Under the pieces are notes generated by a model. It was given only the letters and a program-made list of their open reading frames with translations, made no database searches and was not told where the DNA came from. DNA of 64,000 nt from Burkholderia thailandensis E264 (lineage in GTDB: Bacteria; Pseudomonadota; Gammaproteobacteria; Burkholderiales; Burkholderiaceae), in assembly GCF_000012365.1 (NCBI RefSeq), contig NC_007651.1, forward strand, positions 1,798,001 to 1,862,000, read 5' to 3'. Both the position numbers and the translations under genes were made by a program. This document shows, piece by piece, positions 36,753-45,923 of this stretch. Numbering within the stretch: position 1 is the stretch's first letter; each line of letters begins with the position of its first letter.

Positions 36753-36783
36753 AAAAAAAAGCCCTTGTGAAACAAGGGCTTTT
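36753..36783 (-). terminator. Rho-independent terminator of tmRNA
   Basis: Stem GCCCTTGT/ACAAGGGC (36761-36768 with 36772-36779), extended by A-T pairs, with a run of eight T's on the minus strand, just past the tmRNA 3-prime end. Otherwise 36446-36752 holds no gene. Confidence 0.9.
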
Positions 36784-36794
36784 GGGGTGTTTGG

Positions 36795-37164
36795 TGGTGG
36801 AGGCGGCGGGAATCGAACCCGCGTCCAGAAGCGGTCCACGACCAGTTCTACATGTTTAGTTCTGTCGTTTGATTTAACCGTGACGTCGCGGACGAACACG
36901 CTCCGTTACGGCGATTCACTCAATTTTCGACCTGGCCGTCGTGACGCCGGACAGGCTTAACTGACGTATATGACCTCTGTCGGTATTGCTACCGGTCTTG
37001 CGACACTAGCCCGTCAGTGAACTAGGCAGAGGACGGCGGCCCTTAGGCTGCCAGTGCGAACGTATCGTCGTTTGCAGTTACGTTTTTCCCATTGATTAAC
37101 GAGGTGACGGGTCCTCGACATGCCCTAGCCGCTTCACAACCCCTGTCGAAACCAGGTCGCCCCC
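36795..37164 (-). ncRNA. ssrA: tmRNA (SsrA)
   Basis: The 5-prime end GGGGGCGACCTGGTTTCGAC pairs with the 3-prime CGCCTCCACCA tRNA-like end, including the T-loop GGTTCGATTCC. The tag frame at 37043-37075 (minus) reads ANDDTFALAA then TAA, the expected Burkholderia tag. Total 370 nt. It rescues stalled ribosomes with SmpB. Confidence 0.97.
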
Positions 37165-37170
37165 AGCGGA

Positions 37171-37896
37171 TCAATCATTATAGCGCAACACGCGCAATAG
37201 TCGCTGCAGGTCGTCCGTCGTTTCGACGAGATGCTGCGCCTGCCAATCGGCGGGCGCGACGCCGTCGCCGCAATAGCCGTATGCGGCCGCAACCGTCGGC
37301 ATGCCGGCGGCGCTGCCCGCCTGGATGTCGCGCAAATCGTCGCCGACATACACGATCCGCTCGGGCGCGAGCGACAGGCTCTGCGCGGCATGCAGCAGCG
37401 GGGCCGGATGCGGTTTCGGGTGCGACGCCGTGTCGCCGCTGACCACGCATGCCGCGCGCGCCGCGAGGCCGAGCAGTGCGACGAGCGGGTCGGTGAAGCG
37501 CGCGGCCTTGTTGGTCACGATGCCCCAGCGCACGCCGCGCGCGTCCAGGTCGTCCAGCAGCGCGCCGATGCCCGGAAAGAGCGTCGTGTGCACACACAGG
37601 TCGGTCGCGTAGTTGGCGAGGAATTCGTCGCGCAGCGCATCGAATTCCGCATCCGCGGGCACGATGCCGAACGCGCCGCCGATGAGCCCCCGGGCGCCGG
37701 CCGACGCGAGCGGGCGCAGCGCATCGAGGGGCGTTGGGGCGGCCCCGCGCGAGCGCTGCATCTTGTTGACCGCGGCCGCGAGGTCGGGCGCCGTATCGGC
37801 GAGCGTGCCGTCGAGATCGAACAGCACGGCCTCGCACGCTTCGAGGCGCGGCGCGCCGGACTGCGAGGCGGCGAAGGAGGGCGACGAAGAGCTCAT
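37171..37896 (-). CDS. gph: Phosphoglycolate phosphatase (HAD family)
   Basis: A 241-residue HAD phosphatase. The nucleophile motif FDLDGTLADTAPDLAAAVN is near residue 26, motif II is GIVTNK, and motif III/IV is KPHPAPLL to VYVGDDLRDIQAG. It dephosphorylates 2-phosphoglycolate. It lies 25 bp after ubiG on the same strand, the usual beta-proteobacterial ubiG-gph pair. Its last codons overlap the tmRNA promoter. Confidence 0.93.
   Translation of the reverse strand: MSSSSPSFAASQSGAPRLEACEAVLFDLDGTLADTAPDLAAAVNKMQRSRGAAPTPLDALRPLASAGARGLIGGAFGIVPADAEFDALRDEFLANYATDLCVHTTLFPGIGALLDDLDARGVRWGIVTNKAARFTDPLVALLGLAARAACVVSGDTASHPKPHPAPLLHAAQSLSLAPERIVYVGDDLRDIQAGSAAGMPTVAAAYGYCGDGVAPADWQAQHLVETTDDLQRLLRVLRYND
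37177..37182 (-). promoter_or_regulatory. -10 box of the tmRNA promoter, inside the end of gph
   Basis: A perfect TATAAT on the minus strand 12 bases before the mature tmRNA 5-prime end. It lies within the final codons of gph. The -35 region is poor. Confidence 0.6.
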
Positions 37897-37921
37897 GAAT
37901 GCGATCGGTGCAAGTGGCGGG

Positions 37922-38620
37922 TCAGACGCTGCGGCGGCATGCGACGAGATAGTTGACGTCGGTATCGTTCGACAGCGCGAAGCGCTTTGCGAGCGGATGG
38001 TAGGTGATGCCCTTGATCTCGACGAGTTGCAGGCCGGCCGCGCGCACGAAGTGAGCGAGCTCCGACGGGCGGATGAAGCGCGCATAGTCGTGCGTGCCCT
38101 TCGGCAGCATCTGCGCGATGTATTCGGCGCCGATCACGGCGAGCAGGTAAGACTTCAGGTTGCGGTTCAGCGTCGAGAAGAACACCCAGCCGCCCGGCTT
38201 CACGAGCGTCGCGCACGCGGCGACGATGTTCGCGGGCGACGGCACATGCTCGAGCATCTCCATGCAGGTGACGACGTCGTATGCGCCCGGCTCGCGTGCG
38301 GCGAGCGCTTCAGCCGCGATCGCCTCGTAATCGACGCTCACGCCGCTTTCGAGGCTGTGCAGATCGGCGACGCCGAGCGCTTCCGTCGCAAGATCGATGC
38401 CCTTGACCTGCGCGCCGAGCGACGCCATCGATTCCGACAGGATGCCGCCGCCGCAGCCGATGTCGACCACGCGCTTGCCGGGCAGGTGCGCGTGCGCGTC
38501 GATCCAGTTCAGGCGAATCGGATTGAGATCGTGCAGCGGCTTGAATTCGGCGTTCGGATCCCACCATTTGTGAGCGAGGTCGCTGAATTTCTGGAGTTCG
38601 TGCGGATCGGCGTTCGTCAT
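37922..38620 (-). CDS. ubiG: Ubiquinone biosynthesis O-methyltransferase
   Basis: A 232-residue SAM methyltransferase with the UbiG N-terminus [26 protein letters not shown], motif [17 protein letters not shown] and the [11 protein letters not shown] region. It performs both O-methylation steps of ubiquinone synthesis. The start at 38620 (MTNADPHEL) is the family position. Probable operon with gph. Confidence 0.96.
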   Translation of the reverse strand: MTNADPHELQKFSDLAHKWWDPNAEFKPLHDLNPIRLNWIDAHAHLPGKRVVDIGCGGGILSESMASLGAQVKGIDLATEALGVADLHSLESGVSVDYEAIAAEALAAREPGAYDVVTCMEMLEHVPSPANIVAACATLVKPGGWVFFSTLNRNLKSYLLAVIGAEYIAQMLPKGTHDYARFIRPSELAHFVRAAGLQLVEIKGITYHPLAKRFALSNDTDVNYLVACRRSV

Positions 38621-38738
38621 GTCGGCAAGCGGATGCGGGAAAGAGGGCGGCGGCGCGCCCGTCAAGCCACGAGTATATAAGCTAAGCGGGCGGGGTCGCC
38701 AGGCGTGCGGCCGCGGATCGGTCGGGCCGCGTCAATGA

Positions 38739-38764
38739 AAAAGCCCCGCCGAAGCGGGGCTTTT
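38739..38764 (-). terminator. Rho-independent terminator of ompA
   Basis: An 11-bp stem AAAAGCCCCGC/GCGGGGCTTTT with a 4-base loop and T's on the minus strand, 25 bp past the ompA stop. Confidence 0.85.
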
Positions 38765-38789
38765 GAAGCAGATGCGAACGATTCGCGGC

Positions 38790-39464
38790 TTACTTCGCCG
38801 GAACGGTCGTCTTCTGCACTTCCTGCGTGCCGACCACTTCGACTTCCACGCGGCGGTCCGGTGCGAGGCAAGCGATGAGCTGCTTGCGGTTCTTCTGCTT
38901 GCAGGTGTTGCCCGTGATCGGGTTGCGCTTGCCCTTGCCTTCCGTGTAGACCTTGTTCGCCGGGACGCCCTTGCTGACGAGGTACGACTTGACGGCTTGC
39001 GCACGGCGCAGCGACAGACGGTCGTTGTACTTGTCCGAGCCGATGCGGTCGGTGTAGCCCGTGGCCACGACCACTTCGACGTTCATGCCTTGGATCTTCG
39101 CGGCCAGTTCGTCAAGCTTCTGCTTGCCGGCCGGCTTCAGGATGGCCTTGTCGAAGTCGAACAGCGTATCGGCTTGGTACGTAATCTTCTGGCTCGTGAT
39201 GGCCGGAGCAACCGGTGCGACCGGTGCCGGGGCCGGTGCTTGGGCGACCAGCGCGCCGTCGCACTTCGCGTTGGCGGTGGCCGGCGTCCAGAACGCATCG
39301 CGCCAGCAGAGCTCGTTCGTGCCGTTCATCCACACCCATTCGCCCGTGCCATTCACCCAGTTGTCATTCACGGCTTGTCGCGACGCCGGCACCGACTGTG
39401 CCGAAGCGGATGCAGCCATAACTGCGGTAGCTGCAATGAACGCGAGCTTTGAAAGTTTATTCAT
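38790..39464 (-). CDS. ompA: OmpA family peptidoglycan-binding outer-membrane protein
   Basis: A 224-residue protein with a signal peptide cleaved after ASA at residue 22. A short Trp/Asn-rich segment (NDNWVNGTGEWVWMNGTNELCW) and a Pro/Ala linker lead to a complete OmpA-C domain (LFDFDKAILKPAG, ATGYTDRIGSDKYNDRLSLRRAQAV, LIACLAPDRRVEVEV). The N-terminal part is far too short for the eight-stranded E. coli-type barrel, as is usual for this beta-proteobacterial group. A Shine-Dalgarno GAGAGGAGA precedes the ATG. It is strongly expressed in relatives. Confidence 0.95.
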   Translation of the reverse strand: MNKLSKLAFIAATAVMAASASAQSVPASRQAVNDNWVNGTGEWVWMNGTNELCWRDAFWTPATANAKCDGALVAQAPAPAPVAPVAPAITSQKITYQADTLFDFDKAILKPAGKQKLDELAAKIQGMNVEVVVATGYTDRIGSDKYNDRLSLRRAQAVKSYLVSKGVPANKVYTEGKGKRNPITGNTCKQKNRKQLIACLAPDRRVEVEVVGTQEVQKTTVPAK

Positions 39465-39998
39465 ATTTCTCCTCTCGAAATTGAGATTACCGCAGGTTTA
39501 CTGCGAGCCTGTTGACGATGACAAGTCATACATTGCTCGAAGTATAACATTGGTGCGGCACAAAAAACGCGGCACCGCTCTGTGTAGACTTCGAGCAGCG
39601 TCTAACTTTCAGTGCGTTGGCATTTTGCCATATCGTTCCCTTCCCACGAAAAAAAATCCTCCCCACCCTAACATCGGTCTATCGATTGTGGCGCGAGTGC
39701 AACACCGCTTGCCGCATGTTTAGAAAATTGTCAAGTCCATTGGCAGGGAATTGCAGATTTTTTGAAGTGCGAACCTTTCGTTAGCCCTTTTGTGTTTTTT
39801 TGTGTGCGTATCGGCGGCCAGGGCGGGCAGGCAGGGCGCGAAGCGGCCGGCGATCCGCTCGCGCAAGTTTCGCCATTCTTATATAGAGGGCCCCGCGTTG
39901 GGGCGGGTTGGGGCGCATGTTAGAATCGCACGTTGCGTCGCGCGAGCGGCGCCCACGCGAAAGGCGGCCCCGTCTTCGCTCCGAAAAGATACGGATAC
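39465..39998. other. AT-rich divergent control region between ompA and gyrA
   Basis: About 530 bases with no gene. From 39520 to 39800 it is markedly AT-rich. A -10-like TATACT on the minus strand (39541-39546) lies ~75 bp upstream of ompA, without a clear -35. A perfect dyad TGGCA-TTT-TGCCA is at 39618-39630. The ompA promoter and possibly its regulators sit here. Confidence 0.5.
39898..39926 (+). promoter_or_regulatory. Candidate gyrA promoter
   Basis: TTGGGG (39898-39903) and TAGAAT (39921-39926) at 17-bp spacing, 72 bp before the gyrA ATG. Confidence 0.45.
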
Positions 39999-42599
39999 AT
40001 GGATCAATTCGCCAAAGAGACCCTGCCCACCTCCCTCGAGGAGGAAATGCGCAAGTCGTATCTCGATTACGCCATGAGCGTGATCGTCGGACGTGCCCTT
40101 CCGGATGTCCGCGATGGCTTGAAGCCCGTGCACCGGCGCGTGCTGTTCGCGATGCACGAGTTGAACAACGACTGGAACCGGCCCTACAAGAAGTCCGCGC
40201 GTATCGTCGGCGACGTGATCGGTAAATACCATCCGCACGGCGACACTGCGGTCTACGACACGATCGTCCGGATGGCCCAGGATTTCTCGCTGCGCTACAT
40301 GCTCGTCGACGGCCAGGGCAACTTCGGCTCGGTCGACGGCGACAACGCGGCCGCGATGCGCTACACCGAAATCCGGATGGCCAAGATCGGCCACGAACTG
40401 CTTGCGGACATCGACAAGGAAACCGTCGACTTCGGCCCGAACTACGACGGCAGCGAGATGCAGCCGCTCATCCTGCCGTCGCGGATTCCGAACCTCCTCA
40501 TCAACGGTTCGTCGGGGATCGCGGTCGGCATGGCGACCAACATTCCGCCGCACAACCTGAACGAGGTCGTCGACGCATGCCTGTACCTGCTGAACAATCC
40601 GCAGGCGAGCGTCGACGAGCTGATCGAGATCATCCCCGCGCCCGATTTCCCGACGGCGGGCATCATCTACGGCGTTGCCGGCGTGCGCGATGGCTACCGC
40701 ACCGGCCGCGGGCGCGTCGTGATGCGCGCGGCCACGCACTTCGAGGAGATCGACCGCGGCCAGCGGATGGCGATCATCGTCGACGAGCTGCCGTACCAGG
40801 TCAACAAGCGCTCGCTGCTCGAGCGGATCGCCGAGCTCGTCAACGAGAAGAAGCTCGAGGGCATCTCCGACATTCGCGACGAGTCGGACAAGAGCGGCAT
40901 GCGGGTCGTGATCGAGCTCAAGCGCGGCGAGGTGCCCGAGGTCGTGCTGAACAACCTGTACAAGGCGACTCAGCTGCAGGACACGTTCGGCATGAACATG
41001 GTCGCGCTCGTCGACAACCAGCCGAAGCTCCTGAATCTGAGGGAGATCCTGCAGTGCTTCCTGTCGCATCGGCGCGAAGTGCTGACGCGGCGCACAGTCT
41101 ACGAACTGCGCAAGGCGCGCGAGCGCGGCCACGTGCTCGAAGGTCTCGCCGTCGCGCTCGCGAACATCGACGAGTTCATCGCGATCATCAAGGCCGCGCC
41201 GACGCCGCCGATCGCGAAGCAGGAGCTGATGGCGAAGTCGTGGGATTCGTCGCTCGTGCGCGAGATGCTCACGCGCGCGGAGGCGGAGAACGCGGCGGCG
41301 GGCGGGCGCGCGGCGTACCGCCCGGAAGGGCTGAGCCCGGCGTTCGGCATGCAGGGCGACGGCCTGTACCGTTTGTCCGACACGCAGGCGCAGGAAATCC
41401 TCCAGATGCGCCTGCAACGCCTGACGGGCCTCGAGCAGGACAAGATCATCGGCGAATATCGCGACGTGATGGCGCAGATCGCGGATTTGCTGGATATCCT
41501 GGCCCGCCCCGAGCGGATCACGGTGATGATCGGCGAAGAACTGGCTGCGGTGAAGGCCGAGTTCGGCGATGCGCGCCGCTCGAAGATCGAGCTGAACGCG
41601 ACCGAGCTGAACACCGAAGACCTGATTACTCCGCAGGACATGGTGGTCACGATGTCGCACGCGGGCTATGTGAAGTCGCAGCCGCTGTCCGAGTACCGCG
41701 CGCAGAAGCGCGGTGGCCGCGGCAAGCAGGCGACGCAGATGAAAGAAGACGACTGGATCGAGACGCTCTTCATCGCGAACACGCACGACTACATCCTGTG
41801 CTTCTCGAACCGCGGCCGCGTGTACTGGGTCAAGGTCTACGAGGTGCCGCAGGGCTCGCGCAACTCGCGCGGCCGTCCGATCGTCAACATGTTCCCGCTG
41901 CAGGACGGCGAGAAGATCAACGTCGTGCTGCCCGTGAAGGAATTCTCGGCCGACAAGTACGTGTTCATGACGACGGCTTTGGGCACGGTCAAGAAGACGC
42001 CGCTCGAAGCGTTCAGCCGCCCGATGAAGAAGGGCATCATCGCGGTCGGCCTCGACGACGGCGACTATCTGATCGGCGCGGCGATCACCGACGGTGCGCA
42101 CGACGTGATGCTGTTCTCCGACGCCGGCAAGGCGGTGCGCTTCGACGAGAACGACGTGCGTCCGATGGGCCGCGAGGCGCGCGGCGTGCGCGGGATGCAG
42201 CTCGACGACGGGCAGCAGGTGATCGCGATGCTCGTCGCGGGCAGCGAGGAGCAGTCGGTGCTGACCGCGACCGAGAACGGCTACGGCAAGCGCACGCCGA
42301 TCACCGAGTACACGCGCCACGGGCGCGGCACGAAGGGGATGATCGCGATCCAGACGTCCGAGCGCAACGGCCGCGTCGTTGCGGCGACGCTCGTCGACAC
42401 CGAGGATCAGATCATGCTGATCACGACGGCGGGCGTGCTGATCCGCACGCGCGTATCGGAGATCCGCGAGATGGGGCGGGCGACGCAAGGTGTTACACTC
42501 ATCAGTCTCGATGAAGGCACCAAGCTTTCGGGTCTGCAGCAGATCGCCGAGGCGGACGCCGATGCCGACGACGACGCGTCGGAGGCCGGCGACGCCTGA
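39999..42599 (+). CDS. gyrA: DNA gyrase subunit A
   Basis: An 866-residue type II topoisomerase subunit introducing negative supercoils. The catalytic Tyr is residue 122 ([11 protein letters not shown]). The quinolone-resistance region reads GDTAVYD with Thr83 and Asp87, the sensitive-type residues. The C-terminal pinwheel has the GyrA-box QKRGGRGK. The acidic tail [15 protein letters not shown] is typical. The start [16 protein letters not shown] at 39999 fits the family; an in-frame ATG 22 codons earlier does not. Confidence 0.98.
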   Translation: MDQFAKETLPTSLEEEMRKSYLDYAMSVIVGRALPDVRDGLKPVHRRVLFAMHELNNDWNRPYKKSARIVGDVIGKYHPHGDTAVYDTIVRMAQDFSLRYMLVDGQGNFGSVDGDNAAAMRYTEIRMAKIGHELLADIDKETVDFGPNYDGSEMQPLILPSRIPNLLINGSSGIAVGMATNIPPHNLNEVVDACLYLLNNPQASVDELIEIIPAPDFPTAGIIYGVAGVRDGYRTGRGRVVMRAATHFEEIDRGQRMAIIVDELPYQVNKRSLLERIAELVNEKKLEGISDIRDESDKSGMRVVIELKRGEVPEVVLNNLYKATQLQDTFGMNMVALVDNQPKLLNLREILQCFLSHRREVLTRRTVYELRKARERGHVLEGLAVALANIDEFIAIIKAAPTPPIAKQELMAKSWDSSLVREMLTRAEAENAAAGGRAAYRPEGLSPAFGMQGDGLYRLSDTQAQEILQMRLQRLTGLEQDKIIGEYRDVMAQIADLLDILARPERITVMIGEELAAVKAEFGDARRSKIELNATELNTEDLITPQDMVVTMSHAGYVKSQPLSEYRAQKRGGRGKQATQMKEDDWIETLFIANTHDYILCFSNRGRVYWVKVYEVPQGSRNSRGRPIVNMFPLQDGEKINVVLPVKEFSADKYVFMTTALGTVKKTPLEAFSRPMKKGIIAVGLDDGDYLIGAAITDGAHDVMLFSDAGKAVRFDENDVRPMGREARGVRGMQLDDGQQVIAMLVAGSEEQSVLTATENGYGKRTPITEYTRHGRGTKGMIAIQTSERNGRVVAATLVDTEDQIMLITTAGVLIRTRVSEIREMGRATQGVTLISLDEGTKLSGLQQIAEADADADDDASEAGDA

Positions 42600-42696
42600 G
42601 TCAGGTTGTGACCGTCGAGCCGCCGCCCGGCGCGCGCGCAAAGATGTGGCGTGAGGGGGGCGGCGTATAAACTGTGCATATTTTCATGAGGGAGTG

Positions 42697-43296
42697 ATGA
42701 TGCAAAAACGATTCAAGCAACTGGTCCTGCTGGCGGCGATGGTTCCGGCGTTCGCGATGGCGCAGTCGCTGTCGAACCAGTCCGCGGCTCCGGCGGCCGC
42801 TGCTCCGATCGACGCGGACAAGAAGGCGGCGATCAAGGATCTGCTCGACGCAATCGACGCGCCGAAGCTCGTGTCGGCGATCGCGAACAGCGCCGAGATG
42901 CAGTCGAAGCAGCTCGTGCCGGCGATCCTGTCGGACGCGCTGTCGGAGAACAAGACGCTGAACGACAAGCAGAAGCAGGCCGCCGTGCCGACGCTGCAGA
43001 AGAACGCGGTGCCGAAGCTCGTCGACGGCGCGGGCAAGGTGTTCGGCACGCAGCAGTTCACGAACGACGCGATGCAGGCTCAGTACGACGCGTACGCGAA
43101 GTACTACAGCACGTCGGAGATCAAGGATCTGACGACGTTCTACAAGAGCCCGACGGGCCGCAAGTTCATCCAGGTGCAGGATCAGGTCGGCCGTGACGTC
43201 GTGAACGGCCTGATGCAAAAGTACATGCCGCAGGCGATCAAGGCGACGCGCGACCAGGCCGACAAGGAAGTCGCGGCAGTCAAGCCGGGCAAGTAA
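42697..43296 (+). CDS. DUF2059 family exported protein
   Basis: A 199-residue protein with a signal peptide ending AFAMA|QS. The mature part is helical with the DUF2059 pattern (YYSTSEIKDLTTFYKSPTGRKFIQ), seen in many proteobacterial periplasmic proteins of unknown function. Two adjacent ATGs (42697, 42700) and a GTG just before offer alternative starts, with GAGGGAG as Shine-Dalgarno. Own terminator follows. Confidence 0.88.
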   Translation: MMQKRFKQLVLLAAMVPAFAMAQSLSNQSAAPAAAAPIDADKKAAIKDLLDAIDAPKLVSAIANSAEMQSKQLVPAILSDALSENKTLNDKQKQAAVPTLQKNAVPKLVDGAGKVFGTQQFTNDAMQAQYDAYAKYYSTSEIKDLTTFYKSPTGRKFIQVQDQVGRDVVNGLMQKYMPQAIKATRDQADKEVAAVKPGK

Positions 43297-43372
43297 GCCG
43301 CATCGGCTGAGGCTCGCCGGCCAGGGCGGCGTTCGTCGCCCGCGTTTGGCGGGTTCGTCAGGACAGTGCGAT

Positions 43373-43412
43373 AATGGCCGTTTGCGCAACAGCGCAAGCG
43401 GCCATTTTCTTT
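43373..43412 (+). terminator. Rho-independent terminator after DUF2059 gene
   Basis: Stem AATGGCCGTTTGCGC with GCGCAAGCGGCCATT (one G-T wobble), loop AACA, followed by TTCTTTT. It separates this gene from the serC operon. Confidence 0.85.
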
Positions 43413-43470
43413 TCCCGCGCGGCATTCGCGCCGATTCGAAGCGGCCGGGTTCCTTCCGAGGTTTTTCACG

Positions 43471-44553
43471 ATGCGCGTCTTTAATTTCTCCGCCGGTCCC
43501 GCGGCGATGCCCGAGGAAGTGCTGCGCCAGGCGGCCGCCGAAATGCTCGACTGGAACGGCAGCGGCATGAGCGTGATGGAAATGAGCCATCGCGGCAAGG
43601 AATTCATGTCGATCCACGAGGCGGCGCTCGCCGACCTGCGCGAGTTGCTCGACGTGCCCGCGAACTACCGGATTCTGTTCCTGCAGGGCGGGGGGATCGC
43701 CGAGAACGCGATCGTGCCGATGAATCTGCTCGGCTCGCGCGCGACGGCCGACTTCGTCATCACGGGCTCGTGGTCGCAGAAGTCGTTCAACGAGGCGAAG
43801 AAATACTGCACGCCGCATCTCGCCGCGACGGGCAAGACGGACGCGGGCTACACGCGCGTGCCGGCGTTCTCCGAATGGCGGATGTCCGACGATCCGGCGT
43901 ATGTGCACCTGTGCACGAACGAGACGATCGACGGCGTCGAGACGTTCGACATCCCCGATCTCGGCAGCGTGCCGCTCGTCGCCGACGTGTCGTCGCACAT
44001 CCTGTCGCGTCCGATCGAGATCGGGAAGTATGGTGCGATCTTCGGCGGCGCGCAGAAGAACATCGGAATGGCGGGCGTGACGCTCGTGATCGTGCGCGAG
44101 GATTTGCTCGACCGAGCGCTGTCGATCTGCCCGTCGGCATTCGAATGGAAGACGGTCGCGCTCAACAACTCGCTCTACAATACGCCGCCCACCTACGCGA
44201 TCTACATCGCGGGGCTCGTGTTCAAGTGGCTCAAGGCGCAGGGTGGCCTGGCCGAGATCGAGAAGCGCAACGTCGAAAAATCGAAGCTGCTGTACGACGC
44301 GATCGACGCGAGCAGCTTCTATCTGAACAAGGTCGAGAAATCGGCGCGTTCGCGGATGAACGTGCCGTTCTTCCTCGCCGACGAATCGCGCAACGAAGAC
44401 TTCCTCGCCGGCGCTAAAGAGCGCGGGCTGCTGCAGTTGAAGGGCCACAAGTCCGTCGGCGGCATGCGGGCGTCGATCTACAACGCGGTGCCGCTCGCGG
44501 GCGTGCAGGCGCTCGTCGAGTACATGAAGGATTTCGAGCGGCGCTGCGCGTGA
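43471..44553 (+). CDS. serC: Phosphoserine aminotransferase
   Basis: A 360-residue PLP enzyme making phosphoserine and, in pyridoxine synthesis, 4-phosphohydroxythreonine. It starts [16 protein letters not shown]; the PLP lysine is Lys196 in [12 protein letters not shown], and the C-terminal [14 protein letters not shown] motif is intact. It is first in the serC-pheA-tyrA-aroA-cmk-rpsA-ihfB cluster, with pheA 34 bp on. Confidence 0.97.
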   Translation: MRVFNFSAGPAAMPEEVLRQAAAEMLDWNGSGMSVMEMSHRGKEFMSIHEAALADLRELLDVPANYRILFLQGGGIAENAIVPMNLLGSRATADFVITGSWSQKSFNEAKKYCTPHLAATGKTDAGYTRVPAFSEWRMSDDPAYVHLCTNETIDGVETFDIPDLGSVPLVADVSSHILSRPIEIGKYGAIFGGAQKNIGMAGVTLVIVREDLLDRALSICPSAFEWKTVALNNSLYNTPPTYAIYIAGLVFKWLKAQGGLAEIEKRNVEKSKLLYDAIDASSFYLNKVEKSARSRMNVPFFLADESRNEDFLAGAKERGLLQLKGHKSVGGMRASIYNAVPLAGVQALVEYMKDFERRCA

Positions 44554-44587
44554 CGCGCGCCGCTCCTCACGCATTGCTGGTCAATTC

Positions 44588-45670
44588 ATGGACGACGAAC
44601 TCAATTCCCGCCTGAAGCCTCTGCGCGAGCGCATCGACGCGATCGACACGCAACTGATCGCGCTGCTGAATCAGCGCGCGGCGGTCGCGCTCGAGGTCGG
44701 CGAGGTCAAGAAACACTTCAACGCGCCCGTGTTCCGGCCGGAGCGCGAGCAGCAGGTGATCGCGCGCTTGCAGGACATGAGCGCCGGGCCGCTCGCGAGC
44801 GAGCACATCAGCGCGATCTGGCGCGAGATCATGGCGGCGAGCCGCGATCTCGAACAGACGATACACGTCGCGTTCCTGGGGCCCGTCGGCACCTACAGCG
44901 AACAGGCGATGTTCGACTACTTCGGCCAGTCGATCGAAGGGCTGCCTTGCCCGTCGATCGACGAAGTGTTCCGCTCGGTCGAGGCGGGCGCCGCGACGTT
45001 CGGCGTGGTGCCGGTCGAGAATTCGTCGGAAGGCGCGGTGTCGCGCACGCTCGATCTGCTGCTGCATACGCAGCTTCTGATCGGCGGCGAACTGTCGCTG
45101 CCGGTCCACCACAATCTGCTCACGCGGACGGGCAAGCTCGACGGCGTGAAGCGCGTCTGCGCGCACGCGCAGGCGCTCGCGCAGTGCCAGCAATGGCTCG
45201 CGTCGAACGCGCCGCATCTCGAGCGGCAGGCGGTCGCGAGCAACGCGGAAGCCGCGCGGCTCGCGGCCGACGACGCGACGGTCGCCGCGATCGCGGGCGA
45301 CCGCGCGGCGACCCACTACGGGCTGCAGATCGCGTACGCGCTGATCCAGGACGACCCGCACAACCGCACGCGCTTCGCCGTCATCGGCAAGGAGCCGGCC
45401 GGGCCGAGCGGACATGACCAGACGTCGCTCATCGTATCGGTGAAGAACGAGCCGGGCGCGGTGTTCAAGCTGCTCGAGCCGCTCGCGCGGCACGGCGTGT
45501 CGATGACGCGCTTCGAATCGCGCCCGGCGCGGGTCGGCACGTGGGAGTATTACTTCTACATCGACATCGAAGGCCATCGCGACGACGCCGCTGTCCAGGG
45601 CGCGCTCGCGGAGCTTGGCAAGAAGGCGGCGTTCCTGAAGATTCTCGGTTCGTATCCGCGCGCGCGGTGA
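44588..45670 (+). CDS. pheA: Bifunctional chorismate mutase / prephenate dehydratase
   Basis: A 360-residue P-protein. Chorismate mutase domain residues ~5-90 ([20 protein letters not shown]), prephenate dehydratase ~94-275 ([33 protein letters not shown]), ACT regulatory domain ~285-355 with the phenylalanine-binding ESRP motif. It makes phenylpyruvate and is expected to be feedback-inhibited by Phe. Confidence 0.97.
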   Translation: MDDELNSRLKPLRERIDAIDTQLIALLNQRAAVALEVGEVKKHFNAPVFRPEREQQVIARLQDMSAGPLASEHISAIWREIMAASRDLEQTIHVAFLGPVGTYSEQAMFDYFGQSIEGLPCPSIDEVFRSVEAGAATFGVVPVENSSEGAVSRTLDLLLHTQLLIGGELSLPVHHNLLTRTGKLDGVKRVCAHAQALAQCQQWLASNAPHLERQAVASNAEAARLAADDATVAAIAGDRAATHYGLQIAYALIQDDPHNRTRFAVIGKEPAGPSGHDQTSLIVSVKNEPGAVFKLLEPLARHGVSMTRFESRPARVGTWEYYFYIDIEGHRDDAAVQGALAELGKKAAFLKILGSYPRAR

Positions 45671-45923
45671 CGCGTCGCGTTGCGTCGCGCGGCGGCGGCG
45701 CCGCGGTGGCGCCGGCTGCGCCGTCCGGTGCAGCAACGAGCGCGGGCGACGGCGGATGCGGGTGCACGGCGGCAGACTTCTTCTCGCCCGGGCTGCGCGC
45801 GTCGGCCGGATGACGCGCCGTGCGTTGCGCATGCAAACGCGCGGGGCGTCGGGCAGACGACCGTTCGATATTGACCCTTGCGCGCCCGGGCCCGTCCCGG
45901 ACGCGCGTTACTTGGCTCTCGTC

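Noticed and set aside
40236..40260. Fluoroquinolone-resistance substitutions in gyrA
   Set aside because: Residues 83 (Thr) and 87 (Asp) are the sensitive-type residues.
39879..42641. 920-codon minus-strand frame opposite gyrA
   Set aside because: Antisense shadow of gyrA with Arg/His-rich composition and no domain.
45680..45923. Possible small gene or hisC remnant between pheA and tyrA
   Set aside because: The frames are GC-biased open sequence with no aminotransferase motif and no Shine-Dalgarno.
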